The notes: generated by a model not told the origin, from the letters alone. A stretch of 64,000 nucleotides of DNA from Acidovorax_G lacteus (GCF_039540375.1 NZ_BAABEX010000024.1:1-64000), one strand, 5' to 3'. Positions 50,179 through 59,017 are shown, counted from the first letter of the stretch. A program made the numbers and translations.

Positions 50179-51378
50179 TCAGGTGCGCAGCGTGCGCTGA
50201 AACTGCCCCCCGGGCAGCCGCGCCACCTCGCCGGCCAGTTCCAGTTCGAGCAGCCTGACCTGCAATTGCGAAGCCGACCAGCCCGTGCGCGCGGTGAGCG
50301 TGTCGACATCTGCGGGTTCAAAGCCCAGCGCATCCAGCAAAGGGTCCTGCAGTGCATCGGGAGCGGGGGCTGAGGAGCTACCCGGGTCGCCCGCAGGGCC
50401 GTCCGCAAGCCGTGCCTGATGCCATGGGGCGGCGGCGAACGCCTCCCAGCGCAACTCGTCCAGCACGTCCTGAGCGGTCTCTACCAGCTTGGCCCCCTGC
50501 TTGATCAGCGCGTGGCAACCGCGCGATTGCGGTGCGTGGATGGAGCCCGGAATGGCAAAGACATCGCGTCCCTGTTCGGTGGCAAGCCGCGCCGTAATGA
50601 GCGATCCCGACGCCAGCGCCGCCTCGACCACCAGCGTGCCCTCGGACAGACCGGCGATGATGCGGTTGCGCCGCGGGAAGTTTCCGGCCAGGGGCGGCGT
50701 GCCCAGCGGATACTCGCTGACCAGCAAGCCCGTCTGTGCGATGCGCTGGGCCAGCGCATGGTTGCGGCTGGGGTACACCCGGTCCAGGCCGGTGCCGACG
50801 ATGGCCATGGTCGATGGCTGCCCAAGCGGCGGGCTCGATTCGAGATCCTGCAACGCCCCGGCGTGGGCTGCTGCGTCAATGCCCAGCGCAAGCCCCGACA
50901 CAATGCAGGCCCCGGACATGCGCAGGCTGTGTGCAAACGCCTGCGCGTTCTCTCGCCCCTGGGCGCTTGGGTTGCGGCTGCCGACCATCGCAATGCACCG
51001 TCCTGTGGCCCACGGGTCGGCGCTTTCAAGGAGCGTCGCCGGCCCCATGACATACAGCAGCAACGGGGGGTCCTCGGTCGCCAAAAGGCGCTGCGGGTAG
51101 CGCGGGTCGGCCAGGGTGACGATGTCACGGCCGATGCCGTCGGCCTCGCTGCGCTTGAGCCACTGCAGCGTGGCGTCACACTGGGCCGCCCAGCCATCGG
51201 GCACTGTGCACAGATCGCGCGCCTGGGTCGGGCCCACGACCTCTCTCAACTGGGCTTCCGATGCGGCAAAAATGTGTTCCGGCAAGCCGAAGCACGCCAG
51301 CAGGGCCCGTACCTTGACCGGGCCGATGCCGTGGGTGGTCAGGAGGCGAAGCCAGTCCGCCAGCTCTTGCTGCTCCAT
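50179..51378 (-). CDS. dprA: DNA-processing protein DprA
   Basis: DprA binds incoming single-stranded DNA during natural transformation and loads RecA. The 399-residue protein has an N-terminal helix-hairpin region, the Rossmann-like core with MVGSRNPSAQG, SGLALGIDAAAHAGAL and GNFPRRNRIIAGLSEGTLVVEA, and a C-terminal winged-helix DprA_WH segment (DALGFEPADVDTLTARTGWSASQLQVRLLELEL). It follows the broken LysM gene by 41 nt on the same strand, so its expression may depend on that gene's promoter. Confidence 0.97.
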   Translation of the reverse strand: MEQQELADWLRLLTTHGIGPVKVRALLACFGLPEHIFAASEAQLREVVGPTQARDLCTVPDGWAAQCDATLQWLKRSEADGIGRDIVTLADPRYPQRLLATEDPPLLLYVMGPATLLESADPWATGRCIAMVGSRNPSAQGRENAQAFAHSLRMSGACIVSGLALGIDAAAHAGALQDLESSPPLGQPSTMAIVGTGLDRVYPSRNHALAQRIAQTGLLVSEYPLGTPPLAGNFPRRNRIIAGLSEGTLVVEAALASGSLITARLATEQGRDVFAIPGSIHAPQSRGCHALIKQGAKLVETAQDVLDELRWEAFAAAPWHQARLADGPAGDPGSSSAPAPDALQDPLLDALGFEPADVDTLTARTGWSASQLQVRLLELELAGEVARLPGGQFQRTLRT

Positions 51379-51419
51379 AGCGGCGTCTGAGGGGCTGCGC
51401 GAGGGGGCACAGCCGCGAT

Positions 51420-52643
51420 TTACTCGGGGGTGACGAGCCGGTCGCCCACGCGAACGCCTGTACTCCGCACGTCGAGAATAAGCGCATACGACACCCTGTC
51501 GAAGGTGCGAAACACCATGGCAGAACCGTTGCTCTCGCTCGGCAGTTTGAGCATGGCGCGGTCTTCTGCGTCCTTGATGCGCTCACCCTTGGTGAGCAGG
51601 TTCAGCACATGCCCAGGCTCGATGCCGTCCTGCTCGCCCACATTGATGGCCACCACCTGGTTTTGTGCTGCAAACGCAACGGCCGACCCACCATAGAGAG
51701 ACACGACGCGGGCCTGCACATCGGTGGACGGTGTGCGGGGTGTAAAGCTGACAAAGGTGCGTCAAGGAACAGGCAGCAGCCGGTCGCCCGCACGGATCTC
51801 TTCTTTGGAGTCGAGCAACTCGACTGTGGCCGGGATGTATTCGGCGGCGCGCTTGCCGTCTTTGCCCACGGTGTCCTCAAAAGACTCACCCCGGACCAGC
51901 TGCGCCTTGCCCAGGTACTGGGCTTCATAGCCCAGAATCTCCTTGGTCTCAGGGTCTCGCAACGCCACTGCGTTGCGGAATACGCGGTACACACGGGGCT
52001 CGCCGGACTCCAGCCGCAAGGGGTTCGCAGCGTCGCCACGCACGTAGGCGCGGTCGCCCGCCGCCATGAGCACACGGTCATCGGACATGGCCACGATGCG
52101 TGGCGCGCGCTCCAGCACGTTGGCATCGACCACCAGCGGCTCGACCAGGAAAGGCTCGATCAGGTGCGGTTTGAGCGTAGGCAGGGCCGTATCGGCCAGC
52201 GTTTCGCTGCGGGTGCGCGGCGAAACGCGCACGGTCTCGAGCGACCCGCCCGGCGCCGAGGTGCGCAGCCGGGCGTAGCCGCCCTGCTTGTCCAGGTACA
52301 GCGTCTGGCCCGGAAAAATCAGATGCGGGTTGGGGATCGCCTGCAGGTTCATGCCCCACAGTTCGGGCCATCTCCAGGGACGCTTGAGGTACAGGCCTGC
52401 AATGCCCCACAGCGTATCCCCGCGCTGCACGGTGTAGCTGTCGGGTGCGTTGGGCGCCAGCTCTGCCAGCGGAACGCCTTGCTGTGCCACCTGCTGCGCG
52501 GTGCTGCGCTGGTTGGGCGTGACTGGCAGGTTTTGTGCGAACGAGGCGGACGCGCCGAGGGCCCCTGCCACCAGCACTGCATAGCCCAGGGCGCGGCCGG
52601 GCGCGGCGGTGGATGCCTTCATGTTCATGATTGTCCGATGCAT
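51420..52643 (-). pseudogene. LysM-domain peptidoglycan-binding protein interrupted by an in-frame TGA
   Basis: The gene reads as a 407-codon frame with a single in-frame TGA at codon 294 (51762-51764). Upstream: a signal peptide (ASASFAQ) and a LysM domain (DSYTVQRGDTLWGIAGLYLKRPWRWPELWGMN ... LIFPGQTLYL). Downstream of the stop, without any frame change, 113 codons continue the expected C-terminal domain (AAQNQVVAINVGEQDGIEPGHVL ... YALILDVRSTGVRVGDRLV). A single change such as CGA or GGA to TGA would explain it. The truncated 293-residue product may still bind murein; a GTG at 51719 could restart the tail. The start at 52643 follows a GAGGGGG site; ATGs at 52628 and 52622 are alternatives. 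Confidence 0.75.
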
Positions 52644-52824
52644 GCGAAACGCCCCCTCACTGTGGCACCTTGCCTGAGCGCAGGGCGCGCGCAAGCCGGG
52701 CTGATACGTTACAAACCATCTTAGATTCTCTGCTCAAGCCCTTGATTCGGCAACGATTATGGTGGGCAGGCTCGGCGCGTTGCCGCAAAAGTGGCGAAAA
52801 TAGCGACAGTTACACACGCGATCC

Positions 52825-53334
52825 ATGGCACTCCTTCCGATTCTTCGTTATCCCGACCCCCGCCTGCACACCGTCGCCCGTCCGGTGGTCGCTGTGGACG
52901 CCCGCATCCAGGCGCTGGCTGCCGACATGCTGGAAACCATGTACGACGCCCATGGCATCGGGCTTGCGGCTACCCAGATTGACGTGCACGAGCGGCTCAT
53001 CGTGATTGACGTCTCCGAAGAGCGGGATCAGCCCATGGTGCTGGTGAATCCCGAGATCGTGTGGGCCAGCCCCGACACGGTGCGTGGCGAGGAGGGGTGT
53101 CTGTCGGTGCCTGGCATATACGACGGCGTCGAACGCTCGACGGCCGTGCATGTTCGCGCCCTGGACGAGAAGGGCCAGGAGCGCACGATCCAGGCGGATG
53201 GCTTGCTGGCCGTCTGCATCCAGCATGAGATGGACCACCTCCTGGGCAAGGTGTTCGTGGAGTACCTCTCGCCCCTGAAGCGCAACCGGATCAAGACCAA
53301 GTTGCTCAAGCAGCAGCGGGAGAGTCGCACTTGA
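52825..53334 (+). CDS. def: peptide deformylase
   Basis: Removes the formyl group from nascent N-formylmethionine proteins. The 169-residue metalloenzyme has all three motifs: GIGLAATQ (44-51), EGCLSVP (90-96, metal ligand Cys92) and HEMDH (134-138). It lies close to fmt, which adds the same formyl group, the usual pairing. It diverges from the LysM gene with a 181-bp gap, and its stop overlaps the TTG of the next gene. Confidence 0.98.
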   Translation: MALLPILRYPDPRLHTVARPVVAVDARIQALAADMLETMYDAHGIGLAATQIDVHERLIVIDVSEERDQPMVLVNPEIVWASPDTVRGEEGCLSVPGIYDGVERSTAVHVRALDEKGQERTIQADGLLAVCIQHEMDHLLGKVFVEYLSPLKRNRIKTKLLKQQRESRT

Positions 53335-53831
53335 TACCGGGGCCTGCACGCCAAGCGTGCTGGCTGATGGGGGCTGCTGCCCTTGCGCTGCTGCTCGGTT
53401 GTGCCAGCGCGGGCCGCATGCCGCTGGGTACCACGGACGCGGCCGTGAAGGCCCAGCTGGGCTCGCCAACTTCGCGAACCACCGTGCCCGAGGGCGAGCG
53501 CTGGCTCTACTCGCAGTTGCCGTCCGGGTCTGAGGCGCATGCGCTGTCGTTTGATGCCGCGGGCCGTCTGGTACGCATTGAGCAGGTGTTGACGGCCGCG
53601 GCTTTCGAGGCCCTGTTGCCGGGGCAGCTGACCGAAGCGCAGGCCCTGGACCGCTTCGGTCCTCCGCTCCGCGTCGAACGCGTGGCCCGGTTCGATGGCG
53701 ACGTGTGGACCTACCGCTTCAAGGTCGTCAATGACCTGCGCCTGGCGCATCTGCATTTCGACCGTCAGCGGGTGCTGCGCCAGATGCTGTACACCGACGA
53801 ACTGCCGTTGCTGGCCGATCCCCGCGACTAG
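53331..53831 (+). CDS. SmpA/BamE-like outer-membrane lipoprotein
   Basis: A 166-residue lipoprotein (ALALLLGCASAG, lipobox LLGC) with two BamE/SmpA-like units: MPLGTTDAAVKAQLGSP ... and LTEAQALDRFGPPLRVERVARFDGDVWTYRF. It is likely a periplasm-facing accessory of outer-membrane biogenesis, but it is not the canonical BamE. The TTG start overlaps the def stop (TTGA) and implies coupling. Confidence 0.82.
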   Translation: MIPGPARQACWLMGAAALALLLGCASAGRMPLGTTDAAVKAQLGSPTSRTTVPEGERWLYSQLPSGSEAHALSFDAAGRLVRIEQVLTAAAFEALLPGQLTEAQALDRFGPPLRVERVARFDGDVWTYRFKVVNDLRLAHLHFDRQRVLRQMLYTDELPLLADPRD

Positions 53832-53879
53832 TGGTGGCGCCTGTCACCCCCAGCGCCGTTTTTATCTTTGGGTTGCTCC

Positions 53880-54893
53880 ATGCGCATCGTCTTTGCCGGT
53901 ACTCCTGAATTCGCCCGGGTGGCGCTCGAGCGGCTGCTGGCCGCAGGCTTTGAAGTGCCGCTGGTGCTGACCCAGCCCGACCGGCCTGCCGGGCGAGGCA
54001 TGAAGCTGCAGGCTTCGCCGGTCAAACAACTCGCGCTGGAACACGGAATTCCGGTGGCCCAACCGCGCAGCCTGCGGCTGGACGGGCGCTATCCAGACGA
54101 CGCCCACGCCGCGCAGCAGGCGCTGGAGGCGGCCGACGCCGACGCGATGGTGGTGGCCGCCTACGGCCTGCTGTTGCCCCAATGGGTGCTGGACCGCATG
54201 GCTGCTGGCTCCTCCGGGCGTCGTGGCTTCGGCTGCCTGAACATCCACGCCAGCCTGCTGCCGCGCTGGCGCGGCGCGGCGCCCATCCACCGAGCCATTG
54301 AGGCGGGCGATGCGGACACCGGCATCACCATCATGCAGATGGACATCGGCCTGGATACGGGCGACATGCTGCTGGTCGAGAAGACGCCGATCGAGCCGAC
54401 CGACACCACCGCCAGCCTGCACGACCGTCTTGCCGCCTTGGGTGGGCGGATGATCGTCGAGGCGCTGGAGCTTGCGGCCTGTGGCGGTCTGCGCCCGGTG
54501 CGCCAGCCACAAGAGGGCGTCACCTACGCCCACAAGATTGAAAAAGCCGAAGGCAGCATCGACTGGTCGCTGCCAGCCAGCGTGATCGACCGCCGGGTGC
54601 GTGCGTTCGATCCGTTTCCCGGCGCCAGCACCGAGTGCTGCGGTGAAGTCATCAAGGTGTGGTGCTCTGAAATTGATAGCGGCTCGTGCTTGCCGGGTAA
54701 GCACGAGGGGCAGATTTTGACTGTGAACGCCGACGGCGTGACGGTGGCCTGCGGGCAGGGCGCCCTGCGCCTGACGGTGCTGCAGCGGGCGGGTGGCAAA
54801 CGGCTGGCGGCTGCAGACTTTTTGCGGGGCTTCGACCTGCAGCCCGGCATGGTGCTGGGCGCTGCGGGCGGTGTGGCCGCCCCCGGCGCATGA
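53880..54893 (+). CDS. fmt: methionyl-tRNA formyltransferase
   Basis: Formylates initiator Met-tRNA using 10-formyl-THF. The 337-residue protein has MRIVFAGTPEFARVALERLL, the catalytic block NIHASLLPRWRGAAPIHRAIEAGD and DIGLDTGDML; the C-terminal domain begins after ITYAHK-like VTYAHKIEKAEG. In that domain a dispersed-repeat copy forms codons for roughly CSEIDSGSCLPGKHEGQ, replacing the usual short loop without breaking the frame. The next gene overlaps by 4 nt (ATGA). Confidence 0.97.
   Translation: MRIVFAGTPEFARVALERLLAAGFEVPLVLTQPDRPAGRGMKLQASPVKQLALEHGIPVAQPRSLRLDGRYPDDAHAAQQALEAADADAMVVAAYGLLLPQWVLDRMAAGSSGRRGFGCLNIHASLLPRWRGAAPIHRAIEAGDADTGITIMQMDIGLDTGDMLLVEKTPIEPTDTTASLHDRLAALGGRMIVEALELAACGGLRPVRQPQEGVTYAHKIEKAEGSIDWSLPASVIDRRVRAFDPFPGASTECCGEVIKVWCSEIDSGSCLPGKHEGQILTVNADGVTVACGQGALRLTVLQRAGGKRLAAADFLRGFDLQPGMVLGAAGGVAAPGA
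54667..54720. repeat. dispersed repeat, copy E, inside fmt
   Basis: TGAAATTGATAGCGGCTCGTGCTTGCCGGGTAAGCACGAGGGGCAGATTTTGA keeps both hairpin arms (GCTCGTGCTT/AAGCACGAG) within the reading frame of the fmt C-terminal domain. Confidence 0.85.
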
Positions 54894-55606
54894 GCAGCCT
54901 GCTGGCGGTGCGCGCCACCGTTCGCCATCCGGCCTTCCGCCTGGCCATCCAGGACATGGCCGGTACCTCCCTGGGCATTGCGGCCTGGGGCCTGGTCACG
55001 GGCGTGGCCATGGTCAAGACCGGTCTGCCAGTGCCCTTGGCCATCTGCATGTCGCTGCTGGTGTACGCCGGCAGCGCGCAACTCGCGGTGTTACCGCTGT
55101 TGGCTGTCGGCGCACCGCTGTGGGTGGTGTGGCTCACTGCGGCCTGTGTCAACCTGCGCTTCGTGATCTTCAGCAGCCTGTGGCGCAGCTACTTCGCGCA
55201 CCTGCCCCTGCGCCAGCGGCTGGCCATCGGGTACTTCAGCGGCGATGTGATCTTTGTCGCGTTCATGAAGCGCTATCCGCAGCAGGCTCCGGCACCCGGC
55301 CAGGTGCCGTACTTCTGGGGCGCTGCCAGCACCAACTGGGTGGCGTGGCAGGTGCCGTCCATTGCGGGCATCTTGCTGGCCAACGCGGTGCCGCTGTCCT
55401 GGGGGCTTGGCTTCGCCGGTGTGCTGGCCCTGCTCGGGGTGCTTCTGTCCATGGTCAACGACCGTGCCACCTGGGTGGCCACGGCGGTGGCGGCCACGGC
55501 CGCAGTGGCCGCCTTTGCGCTGCCGCTCAAGCTCAACATTCTGGTGGCCATTGCCGCGGCGGTGGCCGCCGGGCTGCTGATGGAGCAGACGGAGCGCCGC
55601 CGATGA
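54890..55606 (+). CDS. azlC: AzlC family branched-chain amino acid exporter, large subunit
   Basis: A 238-residue membrane protein of the LIV-E/AzlC family with about six helices. Motifs TSLGIAAWGLVTGVAMVK, MSLLVYAGSAQLAVLPLL and LTAACVNLRFVIFSSLWR are diagnostic. It pairs with AzlD to export branched-chain amino acids or analogues. It overlaps both fmt and azlD by 4 nt. Confidence 0.93.
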   Translation: MSSLLAVRATVRHPAFRLAIQDMAGTSLGIAAWGLVTGVAMVKTGLPVPLAICMSLLVYAGSAQLAVLPLLAVGAPLWVVWLTAACVNLRFVIFSSLWRSYFAHLPLRQRLAIGYFSGDVIFVAFMKRYPQQAPAPGQVPYFWGAASTNWVAWQVPSIAGILLANAVPLSWGLGFAGVLALLGVLLSMVNDRATWVATAVAATAAVAAFALPLKLNILVAIAAAVAAGLLMEQTERRR

Positions 55607-55938
55607 ACGCGCACTGGGTCGAGGTGCTGGTGGCCATCGTGGGGCTGGCGGCCATCACCGTGGTGTCGCGCGCGCTCTTCATGATCCCCGAGCGCGAGCT
55701 GCCCCTGCCGGATTGGCTCAAGCGCGGCCTCAAGTACGCGCCGCTGGCCGCCCTCACGGCGGTCATCGCGCCCGAGATCCTCATGGCCCAGGGGGCTGTG
55801 CTCACCACATGGCAGGATGCCCGCCTGCCTGCGGTCGCCTGCGCATGCGCCTATTACTTCTGGCGGCGCGGCATTCTGGGCACCATCGTGGTGGGCATGG
55901 CGGTGTACCTGCCGCTGCACATCGGCTGGGGCTGGTAG
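55603..55938 (+). CDS. azlD: AzlD family branched-chain amino acid exporter, small subunit
   Basis: A 111-residue protein with four helices and the AzlD pattern: ITVVSRALFMIP near the N-terminus, LKYAPLAALTAVIAPEIL in the middle, and a C-terminal GTIVVGMAVYLPLHIGW. It works with AzlC as a two-subunit exporter. The ATG overlaps the azlC stop (ATGA). Confidence 0.93.
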   Translation: MNAHWVEVLVAIVGLAAITVVSRALFMIPERELPLPDWLKRGLKYAPLAALTAVIAPEILMAQGAVLTTWQDARLPAVACACAYYFWRRGILGTIVVGMAVYLPLHIGWGW

Positions 55939-55964
55939 GCGCGCGGTGGCGCGGGCCGCCCTCC

Positions 55965-55970
55965 TACAAT
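55965..55970 (+). promoter_or_regulatory. -10 box for pgk
   Basis: TACAAT in the short gap after azlD, about 38 nt before the pgk ATG. No clear -35 could be assigned. Confidence 0.4.
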
Positions 55971-56007
55971 GGCGGGCGATTTTTTCCGGCTCCAACCACT
56001 TCCCGCC

Positions 56008-57207
56008 ATGAACATCCTCCGTTTCTCTGACCTGTGCGCCCAGGGCAAGGCCCGCGGCCAGCGCGTCTTCATCCGTGCCGACCTGAACGTTCCGCAAGAC
56101 GATGCGGGGCGCATCACCGAAGACACGCGCATCCGCGCCTCGGTGCCCTGTATCCGCATGGCGCTGGAGGCGGGTGCCGCCGTGATGGTGACCAGCCACC
56201 TGGGCCGTCCCACGGAAGGCGAGTTCAAGCCCGAGGACTCGCTGGCGCCCGTGGCGCAGCGCCTGGCCGAACTGCTGGGCCGCGAGGTGCCGCTGGTGGC
56301 GAACTGGGTGGACGGCGTGCAGGTGGCGCCCGGCCAGGTCGTGCTGCTGGAAAACTGCCGCCTGAACGTGGGCGAGAAGAAGAACAAGGAAGACCTGGCG
56401 CGCAAGCTGGCCGCGCTGTGCGACATCTATGTGAACGATGCGTTCGGCACGGCCCACCGGGCCGAGGGCACGACGTATGGCATTGCGCAATTTGCCCCGG
56501 TGGCCTGTGCAGGGCCGTTGCTGTCGGCCGAGATCGACGCCCTGACCAAGGCCCTGGCCCAGCCCCAGCGCCCGCTGGCCGCCATCGTGGCGGGCTCCAA
56601 GGTGTCCACCAAACTCACCATTTTGCAAAGCCTGGAGTCCAAGGTGGACCAGCTCATCGTGGGCGGCGGCATTGCCAACACCTTCATGCTGGCCGCAGGC
56701 CTGCCCATCGGCAAGAGCCTGGCCGAGCCTGACCTGCTGGGCGAGGCCCGCGCCGTCATGGACGCCATGAAGGCCCGCGGTGCCGAGGTGCCGATTCCCA
56801 CCGACGTGGTGGTGGCCAAGACCTTTGCCGCCGACGCACCGGCCACGGTGAAGTCCGCCCGCGATGTGGCCGAGGACGATCTGATCCTGGACATCGGCCC
56901 CGAGACGGCGGCCCGCCTGGCCGCCCAGCTCAAGACGGCAGGCACCATCGTCTGGAACGGCCCGGTGGGCGTGTTCGAGTTCGACGCCTTTGCCAACGGC
57001 ACGCGCACCCTCGCACAGGCCATCGCCGAATCGCCCGCCTTCAGCATCGCTGGTGGAGGCGACACCCTGGCGGCGATTGCCAAGTACGGCATCGAGGCGC
57101 AGGTTGGCTATATCTCGACAGGCGGCGGCGCGTTTCTGGAAGTGCTCGAAGGCAAGCAACTGCCGGCTTTCGAGATTCTGGAGCGCCGCGCCCAGGCAGC
57201 CGCCTGA
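56008..57207 (+). CDS. pgk: phosphoglycerate kinase
   Basis: Glycolytic/gluconeogenic transfer of phosphate between 1,3-bisphosphoglycerate and ADP. The 399-residue length is standard. Motifs: RADLNVPQDD, SHLGRPTEGEFKPEDSL, and the C-terminal GPVGVFEFDAFANGT and SIAGGGDTLAAI. The ATG giving MNILRFSDL was chosen since 13 upstream codons are not conserved. No other glycolysis gene is adjacent. Confidence 0.98.
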   Translation: MNILRFSDLCAQGKARGQRVFIRADLNVPQDDAGRITEDTRIRASVPCIRMALEAGAAVMVTSHLGRPTEGEFKPEDSLAPVAQRLAELLGREVPLVANWVDGVQVAPGQVVLLENCRLNVGEKKNKEDLARKLAALCDIYVNDAFGTAHRAEGTTYGIAQFAPVACAGPLLSAEIDALTKALAQPQRPLAAIVAGSKVSTKLTILQSLESKVDQLIVGGGIANTFMLAAGLPIGKSLAEPDLLGEARAVMDAMKARGAEVPIPTDVVVAKTFAADAPATVKSARDVAEDDLILDIGPETAARLAAQLKTAGTIVWNGPVGVFEFDAFANGTRTLAQAIAESPAFSIAGGGDTLAAIAKYGIEAQVGYISTGGGAFLEVLEGKQLPAFEILERRAQAAA

Positions 57208-57319
57208 GCGGCTTCTGGAGCCCGCAACAGTGTCTGGGCGGAGCGCCGCAGCGCCCCGCCCGACTGTGGACAAAAACAACGAACCGCCTGCTGTGGGGCG
57301 CGTTTAGCGTAATTTTTTC

Positions 57320-57348
57320 TTGTTTTTGTTGAGCTAACCGCCCAGAAT
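57320..57348 (+). promoter_or_regulatory. sigma70-type promoter for the lipoprotein pair
   Basis: TTGTTT (57320-57325) and CAGAAT (57343-57348) are spaced by 17 bp in an unusually AT-rich patch, 68 nt before the ATG at 57417. A GTAGGAGGGAATC ribosome site follows. Confidence 0.6.
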
Positions 57349-57416
57349 CGGCTCCAGTCGAGCGGAGCGCGCGCGCCTTGTGCATCCTCCGCCTGTCCAG
57401 TGTGTAGGAGGGAATC

Positions 57417-58103
57417 ATGGCGTTTTCAAAAGCAATCAGATGGGCTGTCCTGGCCGGTGCCGTGGCCACCCTGGCCGGGTGTGCGTACCGTGCGCCAATC
57501 CCGCTGGCCGAGAACTTTGAACTGACGGTCCAGCCCAAGGTGCGCTCGGCCGGTCACTGGGAGCTGGTCTCCCGCGACGTGGTGGCGCAGACCATGACCA
57601 CGCTGGAGAAAGCCGGTGTGGCCCCGGGCACGCAGTTGCATGTGGCGCTGCCGGCCAACCCCAGCCAGTTCGACCTGGGCTTCCGCGAATTCCTGATCAC
57701 GCAGCTGGTGCAAAACGGCGCTGCCGTGCAGCAGAACCCCGGCCAGACGCTGGATGTGACCTACCACACCCAGGTGGTGCGCCACAACAGCGCACGCCCG
57801 CACTTCATCCCCGGTCAGTTCACCATGATCGCGGCTGGCCTCATGGCTGCGTACGGCCTGCGCCACGAGCACCTGGACGTCCAACTGCTGGCCACGCTGG
57901 GCCTGACCGCTGCCGCCGACTACGGCGCCAGCATCAACTCCGGCGGTCCCACCAACACCGAGCTGATCCTGACCACCACCGTCACGCGTGGCGGCCAGTA
58001 CATCGACCGCAAGACCGACGTGTACTACCTGGAGAACGCTGACGCTCCGCTGTTCATGCGCCCCACGTACCGCAACGTTCCCATGAAGGTTGTCTCGCAA
58101 TGA
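57417..58103 (+). CDS. lipoprotein of unknown function, first of a pair
   Basis: A 228-residue lipoprotein (VLAGAVATLAGCAYRAP, lipobox LAGC). The mature part has a predicted mixed alpha/beta fold with a hydrophobic Ala-rich segment near 135-165, and shows no motif I recognise. A strong GGAGG site and its own promoter support expression. Its stop overlaps the FlgO-like gene start by 4 nt, so the two are probably functional partners. Confidence 0.75.
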   Translation: MAFSKAIRWAVLAGAVATLAGCAYRAPIPLAENFELTVQPKVRSAGHWELVSRDVVAQTMTTLEKAGVAPGTQLHVALPANPSQFDLGFREFLITQLVQNGAAVQQNPGQTLDVTYHTQVVRHNSARPHFIPGQFTMIAAGLMAAYGLRHEHLDVQLLATLGLTAAADYGASINSGGPTNTELILTTTVTRGGQYIDRKTDVYYLENADAPLFMRPTYRNVPMKVVSQ

Positions 58104-58657
58104 AAACCACCCTCGTCCTGACGGCGCTGGCTGGCGCCTTGGCGCTCACGGGTTGCGCCTCGAACAATGTGCCGGTGCGCGTCGAGCCCACCTACCAAGA
58201 AGCCGCGAGCAATCCCTTCATCAGCGCCAACCGCGATGCAGTGGCCAAGCTGGTGGCAGGTTTTGACCAGTCGGTGCTGGGCGGTGGCCCCGTGCTGGTG
58301 GCCACTGTGGTCAACGTGAACGACCTGTCCCGCTCGGCCCCGCTGGGCCGCACGCTGTCGGAGCAGTACGCCAGCCACATGGCGGCGGCCGGCTTCAATG
58401 TGCGTGAGATCAAGCTGCGTGGCGACGTGTTCGTGCGCGAAGGCGCGGGCGAGTTGCTGCTGTCCCGCGAAGTCAAGGACATCGCGCGCAGCCAGAACGC
58501 GTCGATGGTGCTGGTGGGCACGTACTCGGCCGCGGCCAACTTCACCTACGTGAGCCTCAAGCTCGTGCGCACCGAAGACAGCCGTATTGTGCGCGGCCAC
58601 GACTACGCCTTGCCGAACGACCGCGACGTACAGCGCCTGCTGGCCGTGCCGCGCTGA
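58100..58657 (+). CDS. FlgO-domain outer-membrane lipoprotein
   Basis: A 185-residue lipoprotein (ALAGALALTGCASNN, lipobox LTGC) with a FlgO-domain pattern: PVLVATVVNVNDLSRSAPLGRTLSEQYASHMAAAGFNVREIKLRGD and SMVLVGTYSAAANFTYVSLKLV. FlgO in Vibrio is an outer-membrane protein linked to flagellar stability, but no flagellar gene is nearby, so a general envelope role is as likely. It overlaps the preceding lipoprotein gene by 4 nt. Confidence 0.8.
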   Translation: MKTTLVLTALAGALALTGCASNNVPVRVEPTYQEAASNPFISANRDAVAKLVAGFDQSVLGGGPVLVATVVNVNDLSRSAPLGRTLSEQYASHMAAAGFNVREIKLRGDVFVREGAGELLLSREVKDIARSQNASMVLVGTYSAAANFTYVSLKLVRTEDSRIVRGHDYALPNDRDVQRLLAVPR

Positions 58658-58700
58658 CCCCCTGGCCCCGGGCGTGTGACACCACCGCCCACGCCTGACC

Positions 58701-58724
58701 AAAGCCGTCGCGTGCGACGGCTTT
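58701..58724 (+). terminator. terminator of the lipoprotein pair
   Basis: AAAGCCGTCGC and GCGACGGCTTT form an 11-bp perfect inverted repeat with a 2-nt centre, followed by a T-rich stretch (TGTGCTTTCT), 43 nt after the FlgO-like stop. Confidence 0.8.
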
Positions 58725-58784
58725 GTGCTTTCTGGCGTTCTGACATTGCCAGGGCCGCCGCCTGCCTCAGTGCCCAGGCGCACT

Positions 58785-58808
58785 GGCGCATTGGCGCATT
58801 GGCGCATT
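58785..58808. repeat. three tandem copies of an 8-bp unit
   Basis: GGCGCATT repeated three times without interruption in the gap upstream of pyrF. Possibly a slippage-prone short tandem repeat. Confidence 0.85.
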
Positions 58809-59003
58809 GGCTGGGCTGGCGGATCTCAGCGCCAAGCGCCGCTGCGCGGCGCAGCCTGCTGCGGTCTGGTGTGCAGGGCGAGGCCGCGGTCCCACCGCCC
58901 GATGAGCCCGTGTCCGCGCCTGTGTCCCTTGGTAGTGGTAATGGCCGTGGCACTGCGCAGCACGCGCAAGGGGGGGCGAAGCGAGGCGCAGCCCCTGCGC
59001 GCC

Positions 59004-59009
59004 TAGAAT
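59004..59009 (+). promoter_or_regulatory. -10 box placing the pyrF transcript start at or near its ATG
   Basis: TAGAAT ends 8 nt before the pyrF ATG and sits in a GCGCC/GGCGC-flanked palindrome. If used, transcription would begin at or next to the start codon. Confidence 0.4.
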
Positions 59010-59017
59010 GGCGCCCC

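Larger units (their letters stand above)
58658..59017. other. 360-bp gap upstream of pyrF
   Basis: Contains the terminator at 58701-58724, a perfect tandem triplication of GGCGCATT (58785-58808), and the pyrF -10-like TAGAAT (59004-59009). No gene was seen. Confidence 0.6.

Noticed and set aside
48639..50408. 589-codon minus-strand open frame opposite the DUF1631 gene
   Set aside because: Low-complexity antisense frame; no motif; DUF1631 strand has coherent family features.
51719..51764. Frameshift in the LysM gene
   Set aside because: The reading frame is identical before and after the TGA, so a substitution explains it better than an indel.
51762..51764. TGA as a selenocysteine codon
   Set aside because: No selenoprotein role is known for this LysM family and no selenocysteine-insertion hairpin was evident after it.
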